Below, one piece after another: positions 1-6,869 of a DNA stretch of 7,142 bases. The stretch comes from Actinomycetota bacterium. Its GTDB lineage: Bacteria; Actinomycetota; Acidimicrobiia; Acidimicrobiales; AC-14. The position numbers and the translations under genes are program-made. The DNA lies in assembly GCA_020200615.1 (NCBI GenBank), contig JAIVIH010000394.1, positions 1 through 7,142 on the forward strand, in the 5' to 3' direction. Every line of letters begins with the position of its first letter. The stretch's first letter is position 1. The notes under the pieces were generated by a model that saw only the letters and a list, made by a program, of their open reading frames with translations, did no database searches and had not been told where the DNA came from.

Positions 1-1052
1 GGCGGGCGACGGTGGTGCTCGCCTCGGCTGGCGGGAATACGGTCGAGGCGATCGCCCGGCTGGTTCAGACCTCGCCCGATCGCGTGCGGGAGATGATCCA
101 CCGATTCAACGAGCTGGGGCTGGTGTCGCTGGACCCTCAGTGGGCGGGTGGCCGTCCCCGCCGGATAACGACTGAGGACGAGGCGTTCATCGTGGCGACG
201 GCCACCGAGCGACCGGAGAAGCTGGGGAGGCCGTTCACCCGTTGGAGCCTGCGCAAGCTGCGCCAGTACCTGGGGGACAACCCGGTGCGGGTCGTGCGCA
301 TCGGCAAGGAGCGGCTGCGCCAGATCCTCGACCGCCACGGGGTGACGTTCCAGCGGACCAAGACCTGGAAGGAGTCCAACGACCCGCACAAGGAACAGAA
401 GCTGGACCGCATCGAGGAGGTGCTGCGGGAGCACCCGGACCGGGTCTTCGCCTTCGACGAGTTCGGCCCCCTCGCCGTGCACCCCGTCGGCGGCTGCTGC
501 TGGGCGGCGCGCACCAAGCCCCAGCGGCTTCGGGCCAACTACCACAAGCACTGCGGGGTGCGGCAGTTCCACGCCTGCTACTCGGTGGGCGACGACACGA
601 TGTGGGGCGTGGTGCGGGCCAAGAAGGGGACAAACAACACGCTGGCGGCCATCCGCTCCTGCCGGGCCGCCCGCCCCGACAGCGAGCCGATCTACGTGGT
701 CCTGGACAACCTCTCGGCCCACAAGGCGGCGAAGATCCGGGACTGGTGCGCCGAGCACAACGTCGAGCTGTGCTTCACCCCGACCTACTCGTCATGGGCC
801 AACCCCATCGAGTGCCACTTCGGCCCCCTGCGGGACTTCGTGCTCAACAACTCGGACCACTCCAACCACAGCGTGCTGACCAAGCGGCTGCACGCGTACC
901 TGCGGTGGCGCAACACACATGGCAGCGATCCCGCGCTGCGAGAACGGCTTCGGCGTGAACGGGCGAGGCTTCGATCTGAGCGCCAGCGTCGCTGGGGCCG
1001 GGCTGCAGCGCCCATCGCACCGCTCCGTCCATCGAGGAAACGGCCGCTCTGA
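1..1052 (+). mobile_element. IS630-family insertion sequence, partial; ends not defined
   Basis: Inferred from the transposase gene. The left terminal inverted repeat lies outside the window, so the right repeat cannot be recognised by pairing. The right boundary must lie between the stop codon at 1052 and the PHO box at 1213 if the downstream promoter is chromosomal. IS630 elements insert at TA and duplicate it; several TA dinucleotides occur in this interval (for example around 1119, 1135 and 1161-1170), so the junction cannot be picked. The coordinates given cover only the transposase-bearing part. Confidence 0.65.
3..1052 (+). CDS. IS630-family transposase (5' end beyond window)
   Basis: DDE-superfamily transposase that would cut and paste its own insertion sequence. 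The reading frame is open to the left edge, and the first in-window start, GTG at 12, falls inside the N-terminal helix-turn-helix region (RATVVLASAGG, then VEAIARLVQTSPDRVREMI). The true start is therefore probably upstream and only the first residues are missing. Numbering from GTG 12, residues 1-50 form the DNA-binding region, including the GRPRRIT linker. The catalytic domain follows, with D149 in FAFDEFGP, D232 in VVLDNLSAHK and E267 in WANPIECHFGPL. The 34 residues between the second D and the E match the DD34E spacing of IS630. The tail is strongly basic (RERLRRERARLRSERQRR), and the stop is TGA 1050-1052. At about 350 visible residues with all catalytic residues present, the gene looks intact rather than decayed. 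The assignment to IS630 is secure from motifs; the subgroup is not determined. Confidence 0.93.
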   Translation, partial: RATVVLASAGGNTVEAIARLVQTSPDRVREMIHRFNELGLVSLDPQWAGGRPRRITTEDEAFIVATATERPEKLGRPFTRWSLRKLRQYLGDNPVRVVRIGKERLRQILDRHGVTFQRTKTWKESNDPHKEQKLDRIEEVLREHPDRVFAFDEFGPLAVHPVGGCCWAARTKPQRLRANYHKHCGVRQFHACYSVGDDTMWGVVRAKKGTNNTLAAIRSCRAARPDSEPIYVVLDNLSAHKAAKIRDWCAEHNVELCFTPTYSSWANPIECHFGPLRDFVLNNSDHSNHSVLTKRLHAYLRWRNTHGSDPALRERLRRERARLRSERQRRWGRAAAPIAPLRPSRKRPL

Positions 1053-1212
1053 TCAACGCGCCCTTGAACCGGTCTGAACGTCCGACATCTCCTTGCAGGG
1101 CGCAACTCCTGCGTGAAGTAGGCGACACACCGCTACGTCTCGCTGATTCACTTCACGGCTTATTGCATATCATGTGCTTTGAAACGCGCGAACGTTTGTG
1201 GTCAGGGCACTA

Positions 1213-1256
1213 GCTTCACCTGCCGTTCACCTCCGGTATCCATGAGCGTCACCCGG
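1213..1256 (+). promoter_or_regulatory. PHO box: four 11-nt direct-repeat units
   Basis: Reading in 11-nt steps gives GCTTCACCTGC (1213), CGTTCACCTCC (1224), GGTATCCATGA (1235) and GCGTCACCCGG (1246). Units 1, 2 and 4 share TCACC in exact 11-nt phase; unit 3 is degenerate. This matches the architecture of actinobacterial PhoP binding sites (repeats resembling GTTCACC with 11-nt period) and the general one-turn spacing of PhoB-family operators. It lies 36 nt before the GTG of the PstB-PhoU fusion and 7 nt before a -10-like element, where an activator would contact RNA polymerase. The response regulator encoded at 4060-4755 is the natural binding protein, which predicts autoregulation of the cluster by phosphate limitation. 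The repeat is seen directly; regulator binding is inference. Confidence 0.75.
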
Positions 1257-1262
1257 CGTGGT

Positions 1263-1268
1263 TAGGTT
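1263..1268 (+). promoter_or_regulatory. Candidate -10 element TAGGTT of the pstB-phoU promoter
   Basis: TAGGTT fits the TANNNT pattern common in actinobacterial promoters and begins 7 nt after the last PHO-box unit, so the repeats would occupy the -35 region, as in activator-dependent Pho promoters. A start near 1275 would leave a 5' leader of only about 17 nt before GTG 1292. Another TTCACC (1267-1272) overlaps this element but is out of phase with the upstream four. This rests on position and a weak consensus only. Confidence 0.4.
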
Positions 1269-1291
1269 CACCGGGCAACCATGGTGACGTC

Positions 1292-2725
1292 GTGACCGAC
1301 CAGTCCTCGTCCGACACCGCAGCCGCCGTGCTGATCCCGCGCCTGGGCCAGACGGCCGCCGACGCCCAGCCTGCGGACGCGGCGGACCGCGAACGCCCTC
1401 TCGTCCTCGATATCCGGAACCTGAGCGTCTACTACGGCGCCTTCCGCGCCGTCCGTGACGTGAACCTGGAGATCCGGGGAGGCCAGATCACCGCCCTGAT
1501 CGGCCCGTCCGGCTGCGGGAAGACCACCGTCCTGCGGAGCTTCAATCGCATGCACGACCTGGTCTCGACGGCGAGGGTCGAGGGCGAGCTGCGCTACCAG
1601 GGCACCGACCTCTACGGGCCGGAGATCGATCCCGTGGAGGTGCGGCGGCGGATCGGAATGGTGTTCCAGAAGCCCAACCCCTTCCCCAAGTCCATCTACG
1701 ACAATGTCGCCTTCGGGCCCAGGACGGCGAAGTTCAAGCTCGACCTGGACGACTGCGTGGAGCAGGCCCTGCGCAAGGCGGCCCTGTGGGACGAGGTCAA
1801 GGACCGCCTGAAGTCCTCCGCCACCCAGTTGTCGGGAGGCCAGCAGCAGCGGTTGTGCATCGCCCGCACCCTCGCGGCCCAGCCCGACGTGATCCTGATG
1901 GACGAGCCCTGCTCCGCCCTCGATCCGGTGGCGACGATGCGGATCGAGGACCTCATGCAGGAGCTCAAGGCCGACTACACCATCGTGATCGTCACCCACA
2001 ACATGCAGCAGGCCGCCCGCGTGAGCGACATGACCGCCTTCTTCACCGCCGAGGTCAACGAGCGCTCCGACACCCGCACCGGCGTGCTGGTGGAGTACGA
2101 CCGGACGGAGAAGATGTTCACCCGACTGGGCCGGTTGGCGGAAGGGGCGGTGGGAGGAGCGGTCGCGGCCCTGATCGGGGACGACCGGGGACGGGCCCTC
2201 GCCGTGGTCGCCGGCGACGACCGCATCGACGCCCAGTTCGTGGCCCTCGAGGAGCGGGCCTACGCCCTCGTCGCCCAGCAGGCACCGGTGGCCGCCGACC
2301 TGCGGTTCCTCATGTCGGCCCTGCGGGTCATGGCGGATTACGAGAAGACCGGGGACCGGGCCGTGGCCGTGGCCAAGATCGCCCTGGCCGACTGGCCGCG
2401 GGAGTCGGTGGCCATCCGGCTGCTGGGGCGGATGGGCGACCTCGCTCTCAGCCTCGTGGCCGCGGCCCGAGCGGCGTGGGTGCAGCAGGATCTGGTATTG
2501 GCCGCCGGCCTCCAGCGGCGGGACGACGACCTCGACGCGTGCTACCGCCAGCTCACCGCCCACCTCCTCGGCCAGCACGCGCCCGACGTGAGCGTCCTCG
2601 TCCTCAACGCCCACGCCGCCGGGCGCAACCTGGAGCGGATCGCCGACCACGCGGTGATGATCGGTGAGCGAGTCAGCTACCTGCTCACCGGCGATCCCAG
2701 CGCCCTCGCGGCCGAGATCGGGTGA
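1292..2725 (+). CDS. pstB-phoU: PstB-PhoU fusion: phosphate ABC ATPase joined to phosphate signalling protein
   Basis: A single 477-residue chain. Residues 1-36 are a low-complexity Ala/Asp-rich extension. Residues about 37-276 are the Pst ATPase: Walker [10 protein letters not shown] 71-79, Q-loop Q126 in the PstB-typical [19 protein letters not shown], signature LSGGQQQR 180-187, Walker B ILMDEP with D204/E205, D-loop SALDP, and H236 in VTHNMQQ. All catalytic residues are present. The usual PstB tail (like RTEDYITGRFG) after TEKMFT 272-277 is absent. Instead the chain enters PhoU helix 1 (RLGRLAEG), and residues about 277-477 are a full-length PhoU with two repeats and both metal-binding ExxxD motifs, E351/D355 (YEKTGDRAV) and E448/D452 (LERIADHAV). 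Known roles: PstB powers phosphate import at the inner membrane, and PhoU links Pst status to the sensor kinase. GTG 1292 is the furthest upstream start after in-frame TAG 1211, with a GGTGA 4 nt before it. An internal ATG at 2114 with GGAG just upstream could make PhoU alone. No permease genes adjoin it. Domain calls are secure; function as a fusion is inferred. Confidence 0.93.
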   Translation: MTDQSSSDTAAAVLIPRLGQTAADAQPADAADRERPLVLDIRNLSVYYGAFRAVRDVNLEIRGGQITALIGPSGCGKTTVLRSFNRMHDLVSTARVEGELRYQGTDLYGPEIDPVEVRRRIGMVFQKPNPFPKSIYDNVAFGPRTAKFKLDLDDCVEQALRKAALWDEVKDRLKSSATQLSGGQQQRLCIARTLAAQPDVILMDEPCSALDPVATMRIEDLMQELKADYTIVIVTHNMQQAARVSDMTAFFTAEVNERSDTRTGVLVEYDRTEKMFTRLGRLAEGAVGGAVAALIGDDRGRALAVVAGDDRIDAQFVALEERAYALVAQQAPVAADLRFLMSALRVMADYEKTGDRAVAVAKIALADWPRESVAIRLLGRMGDLALSLVAAARAAWVQQDLVLAAGLQRRDDDLDACYRQLTAHLLGQHAPDVSVLVLNAHAAGRNLERIADHAVMIGERVSYLLTGDPSALAAEIG

Positions 2726-2764
2726 CGGCGACCGAGAATCGCCCCAAGCGCCTTCGGGTCGCTT

Positions 2765-2770
2765 TATCGT
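2765..2770 (+). promoter_or_regulatory. Candidate -10 TATCGT for a leaderless kinase transcript
   Basis: TATCGT (TANNNT type) ends 6 nt before the kinase ATG at 2777, which would place transcription initiation on or next to the A of the start codon. Leaderless mRNAs with exactly this geometry are common in actinobacteria. The 51-nt gap after the fusion gene otherwise holds no convincing Shine-Dalgarno sequence: only GACGGG directly abuts the ATG. No clear -35 was found. If real, it would allow kinase-regulator expression independent of the PHO-box promoter. Confidence 0.35.
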
Positions 2771-2776
2771 GACGGG

Positions 2777-4048
2777 ATGCGACTGGCTCCATCAGAGATC
2801 GCCTTACTTGCAGTCGCGTTGCTCCTCATCGTGGTCGTCGTGTGGGCCATCCGAGCGCGACGGGGCACGGTCCGGCGCGTGATGTCCCTCGCGGCACGCA
2901 TGGGCGAGGAGGGGCTGGAGCTCGAAGGCCGCGGCGGTCTCGAGCGCATCCTCTCCCAGCTTGAGCGGACCGCGGGCGTCGCCATGGCCAAGGTGGAGGA
3001 CGGGCGGCAGGCCCAGGATCGGCTGCAACTGGCCCTGGCCGCGGTGGCCGAGGGTGTCGTCGTGTGCGACGAGCAGGGTGAGGTCGTCTTCCAGAACGAG
3101 CAGGCTCGGCGGATCATCGGCATGAACGAGACCGAGGCCCTGGCCCAGGACGCGGTGACCCGGCTGCTCAAGGGGGCGGCCGAGGGACAGCGGGGCACCG
3201 ACACCCTCGAGCTGTACGGTCCGCCGCGGCGGACGCTCTGGATCGAGGCCAGCCCCCTGGAAACCGACTGGCGCGGGCTCGGCGGGGTGGCCGTCATCGA
3301 GGACGTCTCCGAGAAGCGCAGGTTGGAGGCCGTGCGGCGGGACTTCGTGGCCAACATGTCCCACGAGCTCAAGACGCCGGTGGGCGCCCTCGGGCTCCTG
3401 GCCGAGACCCTGGCCGACGAGGAGGATCCCGAGATCGTCAACCGGCTGGCGTGGCGGATCCAGGCCGAGTCCCAGCGGGTGGCGAGGATCATGGACGACC
3501 TCCTCGACCTCAGTCGCATCGAATCGGAGGAGACACCCACGCGTGAGCCGGTCCCGGTTCACCTGGTCGTGGCCCAGGCCGCCGAGCGCGTGCGGTCGGC
3601 GGCCGAGCAGAGGAACATCCGCATCCGCATCGGGGAGCCGCCCCACCAGCTCACGGTGCTGGGTGACCGCCGTCAGCTCATCTCCGCCCTCTACAACCTC
3701 ATGGAGAACGCGGTGAAGTACTCCGAAGACGGTTCCGTCATCGAAGTGGGCGGTCGCACCGACAGCCAGTGGGTCGAGCTCCGGGTCCGGGACCGCGGCC
3801 TCGGCATCCCCGCCCACGACCTCGAGCGCATCTTCGAACGCTTCTACCGGGTGGACCGGGCCCGGGGGCGGGACACGGGCGGAACCGGGCTGGGCCTGGC
3901 CATCGTCCGCCACGTGGCCACCAACCACGGCGGCGACGTGCTGGTCGACTCGCGGGAGGGCCAGGGGTCGACCTTCACCCTGCGGCTTCCCGCCGGTCCT
4001 CCGGGCCTGGCCGCCGCGCCTACGCCTCCGGCCGCGGCCGGGAACTGA
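2777..4048 (+). CDS. senX3: PhoR/SenX3-type sensor histidine kinase
   Basis: Membrane-bound sensor kinase, 423 residues, of the phosphate-response two-component system. One transmembrane helix at about 7-25 (ALLAVALLLIVVVVWAI) is followed by a basic stop-transfer stretch (RARRGTVRR), a charged linker to about 80, and a PAS domain about 85-180 (AEGVVVCDEQGEVVFQNEQA). The HisKA domain carries H196 in FVANMSHELKTPVGAL. The ATPase domain has N box NLMENAVKY (N311), G1 RDRGLGIP (D339), F box FERFYRVD and G2 GGTGLGLAI 368-376. All kinase boxes are intact. Only about six residues precede the helix, so there is no extracellular sensor; the signal must come from inside, fitting the PstB-PhoU gene directly upstream. 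SenX3 and PhoR usually have two membrane segments, so this is a reduced version. The C-terminal tail is Ala/Pro-rich. ATG 2777 is chosen because the membrane helix starts immediately after it. The kinase class is certain; the SenX3/PhoR assignment rests on H-box style and neighbours. Confidence 0.93.
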   Translation: MRLAPSEIALLAVALLLIVVVVWAIRARRGTVRRVMSLAARMGEEGLELEGRGGLERILSQLERTAGVAMAKVEDGRQAQDRLQLALAAVAEGVVVCDEQGEVVFQNEQARRIIGMNETEALAQDAVTRLLKGAAEGQRGTDTLELYGPPRRTLWIEASPLETDWRGLGGVAVIEDVSEKRRLEAVRRDFVANMSHELKTPVGALGLLAETLADEEDPEIVNRLAWRIQAESQRVARIMDDLLDLSRIESEETPTREPVPVHLVVAQAAERVRSAAEQRNIRIRIGEPPHQLTVLGDRRQLISALYNLMENAVKYSEDGSVIEVGGRTDSQWVELRVRDRGLGIPAHDLERIFERFYRVDRARGRDTGGTGLGLAIVRHVATNHGGDVLVDSREGQGSTFTLRLPAGPPGLAAAPTPPAAAGN

Positions 4049-4059
4049 GGCTGACGGCC

Positions 4060-4755
4060 ATGACCGATCCCCAGACCACGGTGCTCGTGGTCGAGGACGA
4101 GGAGTCCTTCGTCGATGCGCTGGCCGTGGGGCTGAAGCGGGAGGGTTTCCGGGTGCAGGTGGCCAGGGACGGGGTCGAGGCCCTGGCCCTGTTCGACGCC
4201 GTGCGGCCCGACCTGGTCCTGCTCGACGTGATGCTCCCCCGCATCTCCGGGCTCGACGTCTGCCGTGAGATCCGCAGTCGCTCCCGCGTGCCCATAATCA
4301 TGGTCTCGGCCAAGACGTCGGAGATCGACACCGTGGTCGGGCTGGAGGTGGGCGCCGACGACTACGTCCCCAAGCCCTACCGCCTCCGCGAGCTGGTGGC
4401 CCGCATGCGAGCGGCCCTGCGCCGGGCCCCGAAGGCGGAGGAGACGCCGTCCCCCGCCTCCCTGGAAGTGGGCGACATCGCCCTCGACGCCGGCCGCCAC
4501 GAGGTCTTCGTGCGGGGTGAGCCCGTCAGCCTCCCCCTCAAGGAGTTCGAGCTGCTCGAGCTGTTGCTCGAGAACGCCGGGCGGGTCCTCACCCGGGACA
4601 CGCTGATTGACCGGGTGTGGGGCCACGACTACGTGGGCGACACCAAGACCCTCGACGTCCACGTGAAGCGCTTGCGGGCCAAGATCGAGGCCGACCCCTC
4701 CTCCCCGACGCGGATCATCACCATCCGTGGGCTGGGGTACAAGTTCGCTCGATAG
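4060..4755 (+). CDS. regX3: PhoP/RegX3-type response regulator (OmpR family)
   Basis: DNA-binding response regulator of 231 residues, the expected full length. Receiver domain 1-120: acidic pocket E12/D13 in VVEDEE, phospho-acceptor D56 in LVLLDVMLP, switch Ser83 in MVSAK, and K105 in YVPKPYRLREL. A short linker (KAEETPSPAS) leads to a winged-helix OmpR/PhoB domain, about 134-231, with LPLKEFELLELLLENAGRV, then RVWGHDY, the recognition-helix segment TLDVHVKRLRAKIE and the closing wing IRGLGYKFA. The gene starts at ATG 4060, 11 nt after the kinase stop; TGAGG at 4046-4050 (overlapping that stop) serves as ribosome-binding site with 9-nt spacing, suggesting translational coupling. The partner is the adjacent kinase. 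In the family such regulators bind 11-nt-periodic PHO boxes like the one at 1213-1256, so feedback control of this cluster, including ppk, is inferred. Confidence 0.94.
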   Translation: MTDPQTTVLVVEDEESFVDALAVGLKREGFRVQVARDGVEALALFDAVRPDLVLLDVMLPRISGLDVCREIRSRSRVPIIMVSAKTSEIDTVVGLEVGADDYVPKPYRLRELVARMRAALRRAPKAEETPSPASLEVGDIALDAGRHEVFVRGEPVSLPLKEFELLELLLENAGRVLTRDTLIDRVWGHDYVGDTKTLDVHVKRLRAKIEADPSSPTRIITIRGLGYKFAR

Positions 4756-4767
4756 TCTGGCTCGGCC

Positions 4768-6869
4768 ATGACCATCGACCTCGATCAAGACCGGGTCGAG
4801 GGAGCCGAGGGGCGCGTTACCTGAACCGGGAGCTTTCCTGGCTCCAGTTCAACGCCCGGGTCCTGGCCCTGGCCGAGGACCGCAGCCTTCCCGTGCTGGA
4901 GCGGGCCAAGTTCCTGGCCATCTTCGGGGAGAACCTCGACGAGTTCTTCCAGGTGAGGGTGGCCGCCCTCAAGGACCAGGTGGCCGCCGGCCTGACGCCC
5001 ACCTCCCCGGACGGGATGACCCCGCTCGAGCAGCTCCGGGCCATCCGCATCGAGGTCTCCGAGCTCGTCCGTAGGCAGGTCGCCACTTTCGTCGGCGAAG
5101 TGGTCCCCGACCTCTCGGACGTGGGCGTCGTTCTCTCCGACTGGGAGACGCTGGACGACGACGACCGGGAGTACCTGGTCCGGGTGTTCGAGGACCGCAT
5201 CTTTCCGGTGCTGACCCCTTTGGCCGTCGACCCCGGCCATCCCTTCCCCTACATCTCCAACCTTTCGCTGAACCTGGCCGTGAGCGTGCGGGACGGCACC
5301 ACCGGGGAGCGCCGGTTCGCCCGGGTGAAGGTGCCGCCCCTGCTGCCCCGGTTCGTCGTCATGCCCGACCGGGAGCGGTTCGTGGCCCTGGAGCTGGTGA
5401 TCGCCGCCCACCTCGGCGCCCTGTTCCCGGGCATGGAGATCGAGAGCAATCACGCCTTCCGCGTCACCCGCAACGCCGACCTCACGCTGGAAGAGGAGGA
5501 TGCCGACGACCTTCTCGCTGCCGTCGAACTGGAGCTGCGCCGCCGCCGATTCGGAAGGGCCGTGCGTCTCGAAGTGGACAGCCAGATGTCGGACGAGATC
5601 CGCGACCTGCTCATGCGCGAGCTCGAGCTCGGCCCCGAGGACGTGTACGAGGTCGAGGGGCCGTTGCAGCTTGGCGGGCTGTGGGCCGTGCACGCCATCG
5701 AGCGGCCCGAGCTCAAGGACGATCTGTGGGTGGGTGTGACCCAGCCCAAGCTGGTCGACGCCGACGGGGATCCGGTCGACATCTTCGCCGTCCTCCGTGA
5801 CCAGGACGTGCTCGTTCACCATCCCTACGACTCCTTCACCACGTCGGTCGAGGCCTTCATCGAGCAGGCGGCCACCGACCCCCACGTGCTGGCCATCAAG
5901 CAGACCCTGTACCGGACTTCGGGCGACAGCCCCATCGTGAAGTCGCTGATCCACGCGGCCGAGGCGGGGAAGCAGGTGGCGGCCCTGGTCGAGCTCAAAG
6001 CCCGCTTCGACGAGCAGGCCAACATCGCCTGGGCCAAGGCCCTGGAGGATGCCGGCGTCCACGTCGTCTACGGCCTGGTGGGGCTCAAGACCCACACCAA
6101 GACCGCCCTCGTGGTCCGGGACGAGGGCGACGAGATGCGCCGCTACTGCCATGTGGGGACGGGCAACTACAACCCCAAGACGGCCCGGCTCTACGAAGAT
6201 CTCGGCCTGCTCACGTCCGACCCCGACCTGGGCGCCGATCTGACCGAGCTTTTCAACTACCTCACCGGCTACAGCCGCCAGCAGGAGTTCCGCAAGCTGC
6301 TGGTGGCGCCCGTCTCCCTCCGGGCCGGGATCGTGCGGATGATCGAAGCCGAGCGGGACGCACCCGACGGCCAGGGCCGCATCGTCCTGAAGATGAACAG
6401 CCTGGTGGACGCGGCCGTGATCGACGCCCTCTACGCCGCCTCGCAAGGGGGCGTGAACGTCGACCTCATCGTCCGGGGCATCTGCTGCCTGCGGCCGGGC
6501 GTCCCCGGCCAGTCGGAGAACATCCGGGTCCGGTCGATCGTGGGCCGCTACCTCGAGCACTCCCGGATATTCGCCTTCGGCACCCGTGAGAGCCGGCGCT
6601 ACTACATCGGCTCGGCCGACCTGATGCCCCGCAACCTGGACCGCCGGGTGGAAGCGGTCGTCCCCGTGAAACCGGGCGAGTTGCAGGACCGCCTCCAGGA
6701 GATCCTGGACGTCAACCTGGCCGACGACACCCTGGCCTGGGCCCTGGGGCCCGACGGGTCCTGGGCCAAGGTCGAGACCTCCGAGGGCGTCAACACCCAC
6801 CTCCGGCTGCAGGAGCTGGCCTATGAGCGCGCCCGGCGCCGCCGGCTGACCGACGCCCAGCGTGGCTGA
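4768..6869 (+). CDS. ppk: Polyphosphate kinase 1, with apparent 1-nt frameshift near its start
   Basis: PPK1 reversibly transfers the gamma-phosphate of ATP to polyphosphate at the membrane/cytosol. The frame from 4818 to TGA 6867 encodes the whole enzyme: N domain opening YLNRELSWLQFNARVLALAE and FGENLDEFFQVRV, then H, C1 and C2 domains. Taking the start as ATG 4768 and correcting by one base gives about 700 residues. Active-site residues then sit 6-8 residues from E. coli numbering: R383 (LYRTSGDSP), R413 (KARFDE), autophosphorylated H443 (GLKTHTK, codon 6093-6095), Y476 (ARLYEDL) and H598 (YLEHSRIF, codon 6558-6560). However, ATG 4768 is in another frame: it reads MTIDLDQDRVEGAEG and then stops at TGA 4822. 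The PPK frame has no ATG, GTG or TTG between the regulator stop and 4818; its alternatives are GTG 4617 (inside the regulator gene) or GTG 4893, which would remove the NRELSW block. One extra G in the run 4809-4812 fuses the two perfectly. It follows regX3 by 12 nt. The identity is certain; the start is not. Confidence 0.92.
4809..4812 (+). other. G-run at the apparent ppk frameshift
   Basis: Four consecutive Gs. Frame 1 from ATG 4768 reads GAG GGG CGC GTT ACC TGA here, while the PPK frame reads GGG GCG CGT TAC CTG. One additional G joins them as EGARYLNRELSW, a typical PPK1 opening. The simplest readings are a homopolymer miscount in the sequence or a genuine one-base deletion. Ribosomal -1 slippage is also possible, because a tRNA on GGG 4810-4812 would re-pair perfectly with GGG 4809-4811, but no classic slippery heptamer or strong downstream structure was recognised. 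Confidence 0.6.

Larger units (their letters stand above)
1053..1291. other. Intergenic region between IS and phosphate cluster
   Basis: This is the only substantial non-coding stretch in the window (239 nt). The part at 1141-1200 is 28/60 G+C, clearly lower than the neighbouring genes, as expected for a promoter region or IS end. Visible elements are a -10-like TATCAT at 1168-1173 without a convincing -35, a short inverted repeat AAACG/CGTTT (1182-1186 and 1193-1197, 6-nt gap), and overlapping TTCACTT/TTCACGG at 1147-1158. The ordered TTCACC repeats at 1213-1256 and the TAGGTT at 1263-1268 are listed separately. No tRNA-like or coding signal of useful length was seen. Confidence 0.6.

Noticed and set aside
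242..958. 238-codon plus-strand frame inside the transposase gene
   Set aside because: Its composition is dominated by Pro, Ala, Gly, Arg and Gln, and it overlaps the verified transposase frame.
1095..1112. GCAGG/CCTGC inverted repeat after the transposase as a terminator
   Set aside because: The stem is only 5 bp and is not followed by a T-run; it could equally be part of the IS end.
1168..1173. TATCAT as the main promoter of the cluster
   Set aside because: No acceptable -35 lies 16-18 nt upstream, and it is upstream of the PHO box, where an activator site would not help it. Kept only as a note in the intergenic entry; it could belong to the IS or be a minor promoter.
1242..1265. Seven-codon frame MSVTRRG inside the PHO-box region
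   Set aside because: It lies upstream of the probable transcription start and overlaps the repeats, so it is probably not transcribed as an mRNA leader.
1268..2650. 460-codon minus-strand frame opposite the PstB-PhoU fusion
   Set aside because: It is a shadow of a gene with unmistakable ABC and PhoU motifs; biased composition and no family features.
4617..4767. GTG 4617 as the ppk start, giving a 750-residue protein
   Set aside because: It would overlap the end of regX3 by 139 nt, and the added residues (HHHPWAGVQVRS and similar) are the regulator's DNA read out of frame.
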